Assembly (NCBI GenBank): GCA_964531385.1
Contig: CAZHGC010000014.1
Span: forward strand, 5,149 to 69,148
Length of the DNA: 64,000 bases
Direction of reading: 5' to 3'
DNA from: MGBC114079 sp964531385
Lineage (GTDB): Bacteria; Bacillota; Clostridia; Lachnospirales; CAG-274
Shown here: positions 26,268 to 35,756 of the stretch, in pieces
Position numbering within the stretch: position 1 is the stretch's first letter
How the letters are laid out: each line of letters begins with the position of its first letter
Notes under the pieces: model-generated
Database searches by the model: none
Told to the model about the DNA's origin: nothing
Seen by the model: the letters and a program-made list of their open reading frames with translations, nothing else
Position numbers and translations under genes: made by a program

Positions 26268-27746
26268 TTAAAGGATTATGCAAATTAGACCGCCGTTTCC
26301 TTCATTTATTATTTTTTGCAACGTTTCTTGCAGTTTAATTCTTGCATCTTCGGGCATTTGATAGAGTTTTGTACTTAGTCCCTCGTTTATCAAATCGTGG
26401 AGAGATTTTCCAAAAATGTTATATTCCCAAATTTTTGTTTTATCTTCGTCATATTGTTCTCGCAAATAATTTGCAAGCTCTTTGCTTTGTTCCTCACTTC
26501 CAACTATTGGGGCAACTTCGGTTTCTATATCGGCACGAATTAAATGTATGCTTGGTGCGGAGGCTTTCATTTTTACGCCGAATTTTGAACCATGTTTTAT
26601 TATTTCCGGTTTTTCAAGCTGCATTTCTTCAAGCAACGGTGTTACAACACCATAACCTTTTGTTTTAACTTCTTCAAGGGCATATTTTATTTTATCATAT
26701 TCTTTTTTTGCATCGGCAAGAATTTTTATTGTTGAAATCAGTTTATAATCACCGTCTATTTCAAGCCCCGTTGTTTCGCTTAATATATTATAGAAAAGGT
26801 TATCGTTTACTGTTATTTCTATATTTGCACTTCCTGTTGCCGGATTTATAGATTCGATGTAACTCTTTTTTATATGTTCATTTTCCGAAAGAATTGAAAC
26901 GCAATCTTTTATTTCTCGCAAACGGCCTATTTGCTTTAAAAATTCTTTGACGGATTTTATTAAAATTTGTTTTAACCAATGGCTTATTGGCAATGTTTCA
27001 ATCCATTTTGGAAGATTTATTTTAACTTCCAAAATTGGAAATTCATATAAAACCGTTTCCAAAATTTCGGTTATATCTTCTGCTTTCAGCTGGGCACAAT
27101 TTACAGGGATTACGGGAACTTTATATTTTTCAGACATTTTGTTTTTCAATTCTTCGGTTTCGGACGCATAGGGCTTTGTTGTGTTTAGAAGAACAACGAA
27201 AGGCTTGTTTAAAGATTTTAGCTCATTTATAACTCGCTGTTCTGCCATTATGTATGACGGGCGTTCTATATCGGTTATTGTGCCGTCGGTTGTTACAACT
27301 ATTCCAATTGTTGAATGATTTGTTATTACTTTTTTTGTTCCTATTTCGGCTGCTTCCGCAAAGGGAATTTTTTTATCTGACCAAGGTGTGTTGACCATTC
27401 GGGGTGAATTTCCGTCAAGGTGACCTGTTGCACCGGCAACAAGATAACCGACACAATCTATCATTCGCATTTTGAAATTTACGTTGTTGTTTAACGTTAT
27501 TTCAACCGCTTCATTTGGTATAAATTTTGGCTCAGTTGTCATTATTGTTTTTCCTGCGGCACTTTGGGGAAGTTCATCTCTTGCACGTTCTTTGCTGTAA
27601 TTATCGGTTATATTCGGAATTACAAGCAAATCCATAAATCTTTTTATAAAAGTTGATTTTCCACTTCGAACAGGGCCAACGACACCTATATATATATCGC
27701 CGTTTGTACGTTCGGATATGTTTTTGCAAATGTCAATGTTTTCCAT
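26268..27746 (-). CDS. spoIVA: Stage IV sporulation protein A
   Basis: A 492-residue SpoIVA, the ATPase that polymerises on the forespore outer membrane and forms the basement layer of the spore coat. Walker A is GPVRSGKST at residues 24-32, with SPRMVNTPW and NHSTIGIVVTTDGT further on, and the glycine-containing C-terminal tail (EGNGGLICIIL) resembles the segment needed for localisation. Its presence shows the organism can form endospores. RBS GGAGG precedes the start. Expected control is by mother-cell sigma-E, but I could not define such a promoter with confidence. Confidence 0.96.
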   Translation of the reverse strand: MENIDICKNISERTNGDIYIGVVGPVRSGKSTFIKRFMDLLVIPNITDNYSKERARDELPQSAAGKTIMTTEPKFIPNEAVEITLNNNVNFKMRMIDCVGYLVAGATGHLDGNSPRMVNTPWSDKKIPFAEAAEIGTKKVITNHSTIGIVVTTDGTITDIERPSYIMAEQRVINELKSLNKPFVVLLNTTKPYASETEELKNKMSEKYKVPVIPVNCAQLKAEDITEILETVLYEFPILEVKINLPKWIETLPISHWLKQILIKSVKEFLKQIGRLREIKDCVSILSENEHIKKSYIESINPATGSANIEITVNDNLFYNILSETTGLEIDGDYKLISTIKILADAKKEYDKIKYALEEVKTKGYGVVTPLLEEMQLEKPEIIKHGSKFGVKMKASAPSIHLIRADIETEVAPIVGSEEQSKELANYLREQYDEDKTKIWEYNIFGKSLHDLINEGLSTKLYQMPEDARIKLQETLQKIINEGNGGLICIIL

Positions 27747-27947
27747 AGTTTACCTCCTGTTTTGCTGAGTTTGAAAATTATAATATTATTTTTGCTTATG
27801 AGATTGAAAAAATGAGAATTAACAAACTTGTGGTTTAATAATAATGTATGAGCTTTGTTTTTTGATTAGTACAATTAATTTTATTGGCGGAGTGTTTTGA
27901 GAAATGATTGCGGGGGGTTGCAATTTTGCTTTGCTAATGAATGTTAC

Positions 27948-27976
27948 TTGCCTTTTTTGCGGTTTTGGTCTATAAT
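27948..27976 (+). promoter_or_regulatory. trmR promoter
   Basis: TTGCCT at 27948-27953 and TATAAT at 27971-27976 with a 17-base spacer, about 65 bases before trmR. Confidence 0.75.
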
Positions 27977-28042
27977 ATCCACATAAATAAATGAAAGTTA
28001 TTTTTGCGGAAACTTTTTTTAAGCTTATTAAGGAGTAGTTTT

Positions 28043-28693
28043 ATGCTTACAGACGATTATTTGCAAGATTATTTGAAAGAGTTGTTGCCTTTTTGTTCGG
28101 GAACTTTGGGAGAAATTCAAAAAAAATCTTATGAAGACAACGTTCCGATTATTCCGAACGATGTTGTTAGGCTTTTGAGTTTTATTTTGTCGGTTAAGAA
28201 ACCTAAAAATATTTTGGAAATTGGTGCGGCTGTTGGGTTTTCATCTTCGCTTATGAGCAATTTCCTTTGTGAGGGCGGAAAGATTACAACGATTGACCGT
28301 TTTGATGTTATGATTGAACAATTTAAAGAAAACAGAAAGAAAATGGGGCTTGAAAATAAAATTGAGCTTATTGAGGGGGACGCTTGCGATGTTTTGCCAA
28401 CCCTTGACGGGAAATTTGATTTTATTTTTCTTGATGCGGCAAAGGGGCAATATATACAAATGCTTCCGGACTGTTTAAGGCTTCTTGAAGTTGGAGGAAT
28501 TTTAATTGCCGATGATGTTTTGCAAGACGGAAGAATTGCAAAAAAAAGAGAGGACGTTCCGAGAAGACAGCGAACAATTCACAAACGTATGAGAGATTTC
28601 CTTTGGGAAATTTGCCACAATGAGGCTTTGGAAACATCGATTTTGACAATTGGCGACGGTGTGGCATTATGTCACAAAATTAAAGAAATTTGA
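28043..28693 (+). CDS. trmR: tRNA 5-hydroxyuridine methyltransferase (TrmR/YrrM-like)
   Basis: A 216-residue class I SAM methyltransferase of the O-methyltransferase 3 family: motif I ILEIGAAVGFSSSLM, FIFLDAAKGQY as the metal-binding region and ILIADDVL. Bacillus YrrM (TrmR) converts 5-hydroxyuridine at tRNA wobble position 34 to 5-methoxyuridine. The pairing with a U32-family gene directly downstream repeats the Bacillus yrrM-yrrN-yrrO order and supports that role over a catechol methyltransferase. The ATG at 28043 follows AAGGAG. Confidence 0.8.
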   Translation: MLTDDYLQDYLKELLPFCSGTLGEIQKKSYEDNVPIIPNDVVRLLSFILSVKKPKNILEIGAAVGFSSSLMSNFLCEGGKITTIDRFDVMIEQFKENRKKMGLENKIELIEGDACDVLPTLDGKFDFIFLDAAKGQYIQMLPDCLRLLEVGGILIADDVLQDGRIAKKREDVPRRQRTIHKRMRDFLWEICHNEALETSILTIGDGVALCHKIKEI

Positions 28694-28704
28694 GGAGATT
28701 TGTT

Positions 28705-29928
28705 ATGAACAGAAAAATTGAACTTCTTGCTCCGGCGGGAGATTTGGAAAAATTGAAAATTGCCGTTTTATATGGTGCGGACGCAGTTTATCTTGGCGGA
28801 ACAAGCTTTGGACTTCGTGCAAAGGCGAAAAATTTTAATGATGAGGAAATGGCAGAGGGCGTTAAATTTGCACATAACCACAATGTTAAAGTTTATGTTA
28901 CTTGCAATATTTTTGCACACAACGAAGATTTTGAAAAAATGGCTGAATATTTTAAATTTCTTGAAAGCATTGGTGTTGATGCAATTCTTGTTGCAGACCC
29001 CGGCGTTTTTTCTGTTGCAAGGGAAGTTGTTCCGAATATGGACATTCACATAAGCACTCAAGCCAACAACACAAATTATAAAACAGCTCTTTTTTGGAAA
29101 AAACTTGGAGCAACGAGAATTGTTATGGCAAGGGAGTTATCTTTGCGGGAGATTAAAGGAATTTCCGAAAAAATTCCCGATGATTTGGAAATTGAAGCAT
29201 TTGTCCATGGGGCTATGTGCATTTCATATTCGGGCAGATGTCTTTTGAGCAATTATTTGAGCGGAAGAGATGCAAACAAGGGGGCTTGTTCACACCCTTG
29301 CAGGTGGAAATATGCTGTTGTTGAACAAACAAGGCCGGGAGAATATATGCCAATTGAAGAAGACGAAAGGGGAACTTATATTTTCAATTCGAAAGATTTA
29401 TGTATGATTGAAAATATTCCCGATTTGATTGATGCAGGGATTATGAGCTTAAAAATTGAGGGAAGGATTAAAACTTCTTTTTATGTTGGAACAATTATTA
29501 AAGCATATCGAGAAGCCATTGACGATTATATTAAAGACCCTAAGATTTATTTTGGAAAAAAGGATTATTATCTTGAGGAAGTTAAAAAAGCAAGCTACAG
29601 AGGTTTTACAACCGGTTTTTATTATGGAAAGCCTAACCAAAACGAACAGATTTACACAACAAGCTCATATATAAGAAATTACGATTTTATCGGTATGGTT
29701 TTGGAATATGACAAGAAAAGCGGTTTTGCAACCATTGAGCAAAGAAATAAATTTGTTGTTGGGGAGAAAATTGAATTTTTGCGTGCAAAGGGCGAGAATT
29801 TTGAAATGGTTGTTGAGGAGATGTTTGACGAAGAGGGGAACGCAATTTCTGAAGCTCCGCACCCACAACAGATTATTAAATTAAAAGTTGGAAAAGATGT
29901 TGAAGCATTTGATATGATGAGAAAATGA
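28705..29928 (+). CDS. trhP: U32-family tRNA 5-hydroxyuridine hydroxylation protein (TrhP-like)
   Basis: A 407-residue peptidase-U32-like protein. It begins IELLAPAGDLEKLKIAVLYGADAVYLGG and holds the four-cysteine region CISYSGRC...ACSHPC around residues 168-200 that binds an iron-sulfur cluster. Formerly annotated as collagenase-like protease, this family is now known to hydroxylate tRNA uridine 34 with prephenate. With trmR it would make mo5U. The ATG at 28705 follows GAGGAG, which overlaps the trmR stop, so the two genes are coupled. Confidence 0.85.
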   Translation: MNRKIELLAPAGDLEKLKIAVLYGADAVYLGGTSFGLRAKAKNFNDEEMAEGVKFAHNHNVKVYVTCNIFAHNEDFEKMAEYFKFLESIGVDAILVADPGVFSVAREVVPNMDIHISTQANNTNYKTALFWKKLGATRIVMARELSLREIKGISEKIPDDLEIEAFVHGAMCISYSGRCLLSNYLSGRDANKGACSHPCRWKYAVVEQTRPGEYMPIEEDERGTYIFNSKDLCMIENIPDLIDAGIMSLKIEGRIKTSFYVGTIIKAYREAIDDYIKDPKIYFGKKDYYLEEVKKASYRGFTTGFYYGKPNQNEQIYTTSSYIRNYDFIGMVLEYDKKSGFATIEQRNKFVVGEKIEFLRAKGENFEMVVEEMFDEEGNAISEAPHPQQIIKLKVGKDVEAFDMMRK

Positions 29929-29935
29929 TTAAAAT

Positions 29936-30000
29936 TTGGTTGGAAGCTAAGAAATTTAAATGCCCGAAAGGGCGGAAATGAGATGGCAACCGGCAATTTT
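29936..30000 (+). other. Structured 3' untranslated segment after trhP
   Basis: GGTTG near 29938 and CAACC near 29987 can close a small domain holding a perfect GCCC-GAAA-GGGC hairpin. It ends before the terminator and has no T run. Function unknown. Confidence 0.3.
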
Positions 30001-30024
30001 AAGCGAAAATATTTTTATTATTAA

Positions 30025-30071
30025 AAAAACGTTTCAGAAAGGTGTAAATTGCCTTTCTGAAACGTTTTTTT
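30025..30071. terminator. Bidirectional rho-independent terminator
   Basis: An 18-bp stem (AAAAACGTTTCAGAAAGG and partner) ends in T, between the convergent trhP and EamA-family genes. Confidence 0.92.
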
Positions 30072-30107
30072 GATGCGGTAATGTTTTGGCTTTTAAGATT
30101 TTTATCG

Positions 30108-30521
30108 CTATATAACCATTATTAACGTGCCTATTCCGATTAAGCTACAGCCTATTAATGATTTTGCTGTGAAATCTTCGTGCAAAAACACAAACGCCAA
30201 AATTAATGTTATTACAACGCTTAGCTTATCAATTGGCACAACTTTTGAAACATTTCCCATTTGTATTGCTTTGTAATAGCAAAGCCACGAAGCACCTGTT
30301 GCTATGCCGGACAAAATTAAAAACAGCCAGTTTTTTGAATTTATTTGGGAAATTCCGTTTTGGGTGTTTGTTATAAAAACCATTCCCCAAGCCATTATTA
30401 CAACAACAACTGTTCTTATGGCTGTTGCAAGATTTGAATTTACGCCGTCTATGCCGATTTTTGCCAATATAGAGGTAAGTGCTGCAAATATTGCAGACAA
30501 TAATGCGAAGATTAACCACAT
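30108..30521 (-). CDS. EamA-like half-size drug/metabolite transporter
   Basis: A 137-residue membrane protein with about five hydrophobic helices and one EamA repeat (MWLIFALLSAIFAALTSILAK at the start; YYKAIQMGNVSKVVPIDKLSVV). Full DMT carriers have two repeats, so this form probably works as a dimer. The substrate is unknown. RBS AAGGAGAT precedes the start. It lies downstream of the pectate-lyase-like gene on the same strand, 124 bases apart. Confidence 0.82.
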   Translation of the reverse strand: MWLIFALLSAIFAALTSILAKIGIDGVNSNLATAIRTVVVVIMAWGMVFITNTQNGISQINSKNWLFLILSGIATGASWLCYYKAIQMGNVSKVVPIDKLSVVITLILAFVFLHEDFTAKSLIGCSLIGIGTLIMVI

Positions 30522-30645
30522 ATAATATTATCTCCTTATATTTGAAGTATGATTGGTGTTTATTTTTTTGAGAAAGGGGAAAGGAGCTGCTGCAAAGCAA
30601 CAACTCCTTTCATATATATTAAAGGTTTAAAATGAGAGAGCGGAA

Positions 30646-33237
30646 TTATTTTTCCCTGTTATATTTCCAAGGAATTAATTTAATTGAATTTTGAGTCTCT
30701 GTCTTTTCTTCTGGTTTATTTTCGGAAGGTGCTTTTGCAGGAGCAACTTCTTCCGAAACGGGAGCAACGGTTGGCGTTAATGTTGAAGGGTTTCCTTTTT
30801 CGCCTTTTTCAACTGTTCCCTTAAATTGGATATTTGAGAATTTTGCAGTGTTTACATTTACAAGTTTATTTTTAACTTTGTTTGCTTCCGCTGCAACACC
30901 GATGTAAACTGTTTTATTCATTGCAACTGTTTTTGTTCCAACTTCAGTCCAATCTGAGCCGTTTGGTGAACAGTATGCTGTGAATTTATCTCCATTTCTA
31001 ACAAGCCTTAAATAATATCCCAAGTAATTTCCTTGTTCATCTTTGAAACCGATGTCTCTGACAAGAGGAATTTCTGTTTTCTTTGCTCCGTCAAGAGAAT
31101 CGAGGTTTTCGTCAAGTTTTGAGAAGTTATCGCCTTTTTTGTTTCTTCCTGCAAGATAAACAGAGAAAGCGTTTCTATAGTATGTAACTTCTTTATTTCT
31201 TTCAGGGTCCATTTCTTTCCATTCATATGCTTTTGTTGATGACAAACCGAGAGCAACTGTTGCAGAATCGGCTTTCAAGTCGTTTCTGACCATAATTCCG
31301 GAGAAAGCATGGTTATCAACAGGAGTTGCATAATCAAGTTTTACTGTTATTTCGCCGTCACCTTTAAGTTTTTTGTATGCAAATTGGCAAGTGTCTGCGT
31401 TATCGATGAGTTTTCCTGCACCTTTTACTGTTACTTTATCATCGGAATAAACTGTTGTTACACCTGTTGTTTCAACGTTGCCGATGTCTGTTGCTTGCCA
31501 TTGTGAATCTTCTGCTGTTATATCATTTACATGAACAGCAACTGCGTTTGATTGAGTTTGGTTGCCGTCTTTGTCGAATGCTTTTAATGAGAAATAATAT
31601 GTTCCCTCATCAAGGTTTGTAATTTTGAATGTGTATGGAGCTGTTGTAAGCTCGTCAATTACTTCTTTTCCTTTGAACAACTGAACTTTTGCAATTCCGT
31701 CATTATCTGTTATATCAGCCGATACGGTAACGGTTTCGCCTTTTGTATACAACTGATTGTATGAAGGAGTTGTAAGTTTTATTTCAGGGTTTTCGGGAGC
31801 TTTTTCCATATCAACCAATGAATTCAAATAGTTTTCAAGGTTTGTGTATCCGCTTTTATCTGCGGCAAGAGCTTTTCCATCGTCAGGATTTGTTGGGTCG
31901 AGACCATTTTCAAGTTCCCAAGCATCTGCCATACCGTCTTTATCTTTATCGAAATCATCAGGACGAGAAACAGAATCTCTGATTGGATAACCGCCAACTT
32001 CGTCATCGAGGTTTGCATATCTTCCTGTGTCTGTTTTAACTTCGTTTATAACTCTTGCATCAAGTGCATCTCTTCTTGGATATGTTGCACCGGATTTTGC
32101 AAGAACTTCTTTATATGCTTCCTGAGCTGTTGTTGTTCTTAAATTTTCGGATTTTGTTCCTTCCATTTGGAATTCTGTTGTTGAAATTTTTGTTGTTGGA
32201 GCATTTGATTCGGAAACGTAGATACCTTTTGTGTTATCTTTTGTAATTTCCTCGTTGCCCTCCATATAATTTCCTCTTAAATAGAATTCACCCGGTTTGT
32301 TTTTCTCGCCGGCATCAATTAAACGGTCACGAACTGAATCACGTGTTCCCTGACCCGGTTTAATGTAGTTGTTGATATAATTTGTTTGAGAACGTCCGCC
32401 ACCGTAGATTGTGTTGTAACCCCAGTTATAGAGAACGTTGTTTCTTATATCTGTGAGTGCGATATGTGTGTTGTCGTCTGCTTCAGGAGTTCCGCCACCG
32501 ATACGTGGGTTTCTTGAAGTGTGGTTTGCAATAAGGTTATGATGATATGTTGTGTTTACACCGCCCCAAATTGCACCATAGCCATGACGTCCTTTTGTAT
32601 GTCCGGACATTGTAAGACTTTCGGCAATTATGCTCCATTGAACTGTCATATTTTCAGCTCTGTAGAGAGACATTGTTTCGTCTGTTGACCAGCTTGTTGA
32701 AATATGGTCGACCATAATATTTTTCATACTTCTGCCCCAAATTGCGTCCATTGAATCACCTTTATGAACGTTGATTGCTCCGGGACGGAAACGCATATAT
32801 CTTATTATCATATTTTCGGCATTACTTATATTTGTTTCGAAACCGTAAACGGTTATACCGTCTCCGGGAGCTGTTTGACCGGCGATTGTTATATTTTTTC
32901 TTTTTGTTATATCAAGTTTGTCTTTAAGGACTATTGTTCCGGAAACGTTGAAAACAACGGTTCTGTTATCTTTGCTTAAAGCATCACGAAGAGAGCCGGG
33001 AATTGGTTCTTCTTGTTTTGGAATATAATCTTCAAGCGTTGTAACTATGTAAACTTCTTGACCACGACCGCCCGATGTGTATTTTCCGCCACCTTCCGCA
33101 CCAGGGAAAGCAGGAATTTTTGCTTGAGTTTGAGTTTGCTGATCGGAATCGGTTTTTGTTTTATCTGCCGCAAAAACAGCTGTTGATGAAGCTGCCATTA
33201 TGCAAGACATAAATAAAGCTGCAAGTTTTTTCTTCAT
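30646..33237 (-). CDS. Secreted pectate-lyase-like multidomain protein
   Basis: An 863-residue exported protein with a signal peptide ending near AVFA-AD (residue 23). The N-terminal half is a parallel beta-helix of the pectate lyase type (AFPGAEGGGKYTSGGRG start, WGRSMKNIMVDHIS, THIALTDIRNNVLYNW). Then follow a Ca2+-binding thrombospondin-3-like DKDKDGMADAWELENGLDPTNPDD (about 435-460), an Ig-like domain (TVSADITDNDGIAKVQLF), a concanavalin-like C-terminal domain (about 585-800) and a Pro/Glu-rich tail. No cell-wall anchor is visible. It should degrade pectin or a related uronate polymer outside the cell. RBS AAGGAG; promoter and operator-like palindrome lie upstream. Confidence 0.87.
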   Translation of the reverse strand: MKKKLAALFMSCIMAASSTAVFAADKTKTDSDQQTQTQAKIPAFPGAEGGGKYTSGGRGQEVYIVTTLEDYIPKQEEPIPGSLRDALSKDNRTVVFNVSGTIVLKDKLDITKRKNITIAGQTAPGDGITVYGFETNISNAENMIIRYMRFRPGAINVHKGDSMDAIWGRSMKNIMVDHISTSWSTDETMSLYRAENMTVQWSIIAESLTMSGHTKGRHGYGAIWGGVNTTYHHNLIANHTSRNPRIGGGTPEADDNTHIALTDIRNNVLYNWGYNTIYGGGRSQTNYINNYIKPGQGTRDSVRDRLIDAGEKNKPGEFYLRGNYMEGNEEITKDNTKGIYVSESNAPTTKISTTEFQMEGTKSENLRTTTAQEAYKEVLAKSGATYPRRDALDARVINEVKTDTGRYANLDDEVGGYPIRDSVSRPDDFDKDKDGMADAWELENGLDPTNPDDGKALAADKSGYTNLENYLNSLVDMEKAPENPEIKLTTPSYNQLYTKGETVTVSADITDNDGIAKVQLFKGKEVIDELTTAPYTFKITNLDEGTYYFSLKAFDKDGNQTQSNAVAVHVNDITAEDSQWQATDIGNVETTGVTTVYSDDKVTVKGAGKLIDNADTCQFAYKKLKGDGEITVKLDYATPVDNHAFSGIMVRNDLKADSATVALGLSSTKAYEWKEMDPERNKEVTYYRNAFSVYLAGRNKKGDNFSKLDENLDSLDGAKKTEIPLVRDIGFKDEQGNYLGYYLRLVRNGDKFTAYCSPNGSDWTEVGTKTVAMNKTVYIGVAAEANKVKNKLVNVNTAKFSNIQFKGTVEKGEKGNPSTLTPTVAPVSEEVAPAKAPSENKPEEKTETQNSIKLIPWKYNREK

Positions 33238-33396
33238 AAATTCAATCTCCTTTTTTATATATTTTAGCTTAACTTTAGATTAACAAATTGAAAGCCGAAC
33301 GTACGTGATTGTTTTAGTTGTACGAACGAATATATTAAAGTATGTTAATATTATGTCATTCAAAGTTAAAACAAATTATTAGAGAATGTAACTTAA

Positions 33397-33421
33397 ACAT
33401 ACAAGATAAATAGTTGTATGT
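33397..33421. promoter_or_regulatory. Palindromic candidate operator of the lyase gene
   Basis: ACATACAA, nine bases, TTGTATGT: a perfect 8-bp inverted repeat. It lies about 12-36 bases downstream of the predicted lyase transcription start, a position fit for a repressor. The regulator is not in the window. Confidence 0.5.
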
Positions 33422-33438
33422 ACATCTGACTTGAGATA

Positions 33439-33467
33439 AGTATAACAGTTTTGTTTTTTATTTGCAA
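33439..33467 (-). promoter_or_regulatory. Promoter of the pectate-lyase-like gene
   Basis: On the minus strand TTGCAA (33462-33467) and TATACT (33439-33444) are 17 bases apart. The start would be near 33433. Confidence 0.65.
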
Positions 33468-33856
33468 GAGGATAATTTAAATTTTAATGCAATATTTGCA
33501 ATATTGGTAAAAATATACTATAGTGAACACAATTTTTAGTGCAATTATAACAAAAAAATATTGGCGTTTTGGGAAAGTGATTGTTTTGTTATTTTGAACA
33601 AATTATAAAAAAACAAGGGACAAATTGAAATAAAAGGTATATTTTGGTGTTTTGGGCAATGCCTCGTAATTTAAGTTTGAAAAACAAATTATAAAGTTAA
33701 TTGCAAAATAAAAAATATTTACAGCTTGTAATAACAAGTTTTGTTTTTTGAAGATGATATTACTTAATTTTAAAAATATTTTTTGAGACTAAAAACGGGA
33801 ATACGATTTGTTGAAATTTATGAAATTTTTATTTCCCAAATTATGTATTTAGATAA

Positions 33857-33885
33857 TTGACATTGGTTGGAAGGTGATATATAAT
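33857..33885 (+). promoter_or_regulatory. Promoter of the GGDEF-EAL gene
   Basis: Consensus TTGACA at 33857-33862 and TATAAT at 33880-33885 with a 17-base spacer; leader of about 100 bases. Confidence 0.85.
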
Positions 33886-33994
33886 AATTATGTTGTTTAA
33901 TTTGCAGTTAATATGTAGGAATGTTTTATTTTACTTCTTATATTTCATTATAAAACGGTTTATGAAGCAAATTTGAGAGGTTGTGTGTCTTGTT

Positions 33995-35536
33995 ATGAAA
34001 TTGAAAGATTTTTTGATTAAAAGTGTTGTTGTTTTGGCGGTTGGAATTTGTGTTTTTTTCATTGCCGAATGGTTTATGGACGACGTTATTTCAACGAACA
34101 GCGATTTGGAAATTAATTTTTTGTCGGTTGTTTCGGGAGGGCTTGCAAGCATTGCGGTTTTCTTATTTATGAGGCTTATGAACGTTAAAAACAGCGATAA
34201 AAAAATTATTTACGAAATGGCATACATTGACAAAGTTACAGGTATGCCGAACAAAAATAAATTCATATTGGACGCAGTTGACCTTTTGAGGAGAAAAGAC
34301 AGCAGATATGTTGCTGTTGTTCTTGAAATTAACAATTTTGAAGTTATTAACGAGCTTTTCAGTTTTGATGAAGGCAACAATATTCTTAAATTTGTTTCAA
34401 AAGTTATTGAAAAAAATCTTAACGAAGGCGAAGTTTTTGCAAGAGCGAGTGCCGGAAGATTTAATTTGCTTATTAAATATGACGATAATGACGGAGTTAG
34501 GACAAGGCTTGAAATGATTATGGACGATATTTCGGAATATAAAAGAACGAACAAAGACAATTTGAAATGTTCCGTTACATCGTGCTGTGGGGTTTATGTT
34601 ATTCCCGATGAGGATATTTTTGAGTCATGCAGTGAAATGGAATTTAACATTTCTCACATTTTGGGAAGAGCGAAATTTGCATTGTCGGAAATTGTTGGAA
34701 AATATATAAATTATTGTGCTTTTTACAATGAAGAAATCAGAAGCCAGCTTATTTACGAAAGCGACATGGAATATGCTCTTGAAAACAACGAATTTGTTGT
34801 TTATATTCAGCCAAAATACGACATTAAAAACAGCCGACTTACGGGCGGAGAGGCTCTTGTTCGTTGGAATCACCACGAAAAAGGTTTTTTGACGCCGGAT
34901 AAATTTGTTCCTCTTTTTGAAAAAAACGGGTTCATTGTTGAACTTGATATGTATGTTTTTGAAACTGTTTGCAAAATGCAAAGAAAGTGGCTTGATATGG
35001 GGCTTAATCCTGTTAGAATTTCAGTTAATCAATCTCGTATGCATCTTTTTAAACGAGACTATGTTGAAACGCTTAAATCAATTCTTGACAAATACAACGT
35101 TCCGGCAAGCCTTATTGAACTTGAAATTACAGAAACTGTGGCTTTTGAAAGTATGGACGTTATTGCGGAAGTTCTTAAAAGGCTTCACGAAATTGGTTTT
35201 AAAATTTCTATGGACGATTTTGGCTCGGGATATTCATCTTTGAATATGCTAAAAAATCTTGAAGTTGACGTTCTTAAAATTGATAAGGGATTTTTTGAAG
35301 AAACTTCAAACACAAAAAGAGGGCAGGACATTATTGAAAGCATTATTGGAATGGCAACGAAGCTTGGAATTGAAACTGTTGCGGAGGGCGTTGAAACTTT
35401 GGAACAAGTTGAACTTTTGCAAGGAAACGGTTGCGATATTGCACAAGGGTATTTTTATGCTATGCCTATGCCAATTGAAGATTATGAGAATAATGAGCTT
35501 ATTAAAAGAAAAAATGTTGGAAATGAGATTGGTTGA
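33995..35536 (+). CDS. Membrane-bound c-di-GMP phosphodiesterase (degenerate GGDEF plus EAL)
   Basis: A 513-residue protein with two N-terminal membrane helices (about 7-25 and 40-60), a GGDEF fold whose signature is SAGRF at residues 152-156, so it cannot be a cyclase, and an EAL domain with intact EAL at 286-288, DDFGSGYSSL and ETVAEGVET. The key EAL metal and loop-6 residues are present, so c-di-GMP hydrolysis is expected; the dead GGDEF may sense GTP. The ATG at 33995 gives MKLKDF; GAGAGG is 14 bases upstream, a bit far, and a GTG at 33983 is too close to it. Confidence 0.88.
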   Translation: MKLKDFLIKSVVVLAVGICVFFIAEWFMDDVISTNSDLEINFLSVVSGGLASIAVFLFMRLMNVKNSDKKIIYEMAYIDKVTGMPNKNKFILDAVDLLRRKDSRYVAVVLEINNFEVINELFSFDEGNNILKFVSKVIEKNLNEGEVFARASAGRFNLLIKYDDNDGVRTRLEMIMDDISEYKRTNKDNLKCSVTSCCGVYVIPDEDIFESCSEMEFNISHILGRAKFALSEIVGKYINYCAFYNEEIRSQLIYESDMEYALENNEFVVYIQPKYDIKNSRLTGGEALVRWNHHEKGFLTPDKFVPLFEKNGFIVELDMYVFETVCKMQRKWLDMGLNPVRISVNQSRMHLFKRDYVETLKSILDKYNVPASLIELEITETVAFESMDVIAEVLKRLHEIGFKISMDDFGSGYSSLNMLKNLEVDVLKIDKGFFEETSNTKRGQDIIESIIGMATKLGIETVAEGVETLEQVELLQGNGCDIAQGYFYAMPMPIEDYENNELIKRKNVGNEIG

Positions 35537-35639
35537 AGATAGTATTATTGATATTATGGAATTTATACAAGAAAATCTTGCAAAAAATACTTGATATTTA
35601 AAAAATAAAGTTTTATGCTTTTATTCATATAAAGCCAAG

Positions 35640-35706
35640 GTGCTGTTGATTAAATGTTTAAACCCTAACGGGGGTTATAATTATTTAATCAGTGGCACTT
35701 TTTTTC
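35640..35706 (+). terminator. Long hairpin terminator
   Basis: A 16-bp stem (35640-35655 with 35683-35698, three wobble pairs) encloses a second AACCC/GGGTT hairpin and is followed by seven or more T. It probably ends the GGDEF-EAL transcript. The nested shape is larger than usual for a terminator. Confidence 0.65.
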
Positions 35707-35756
35707 CAATTTTTTAACTCTTTGTCAACTGGTGTGGTTGGAAAAGAGGCGTTTTT

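Larger units (their letters stand above)
33238..33994. other. Divergent regulatory region between the pectate-lyase-like and GGDEF-EAL genes
   Basis: These 757 bases hold no supported gene. They contain the lyase promoter and palindrome and the GGDEF-EAL promoter, listed separately. The lyase mRNA would have a leader of about 195 bases with TTGTAC/GTACAA-like half sites. The middle (33480-33850) is plain AT-rich sequence. Confidence 0.6.
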
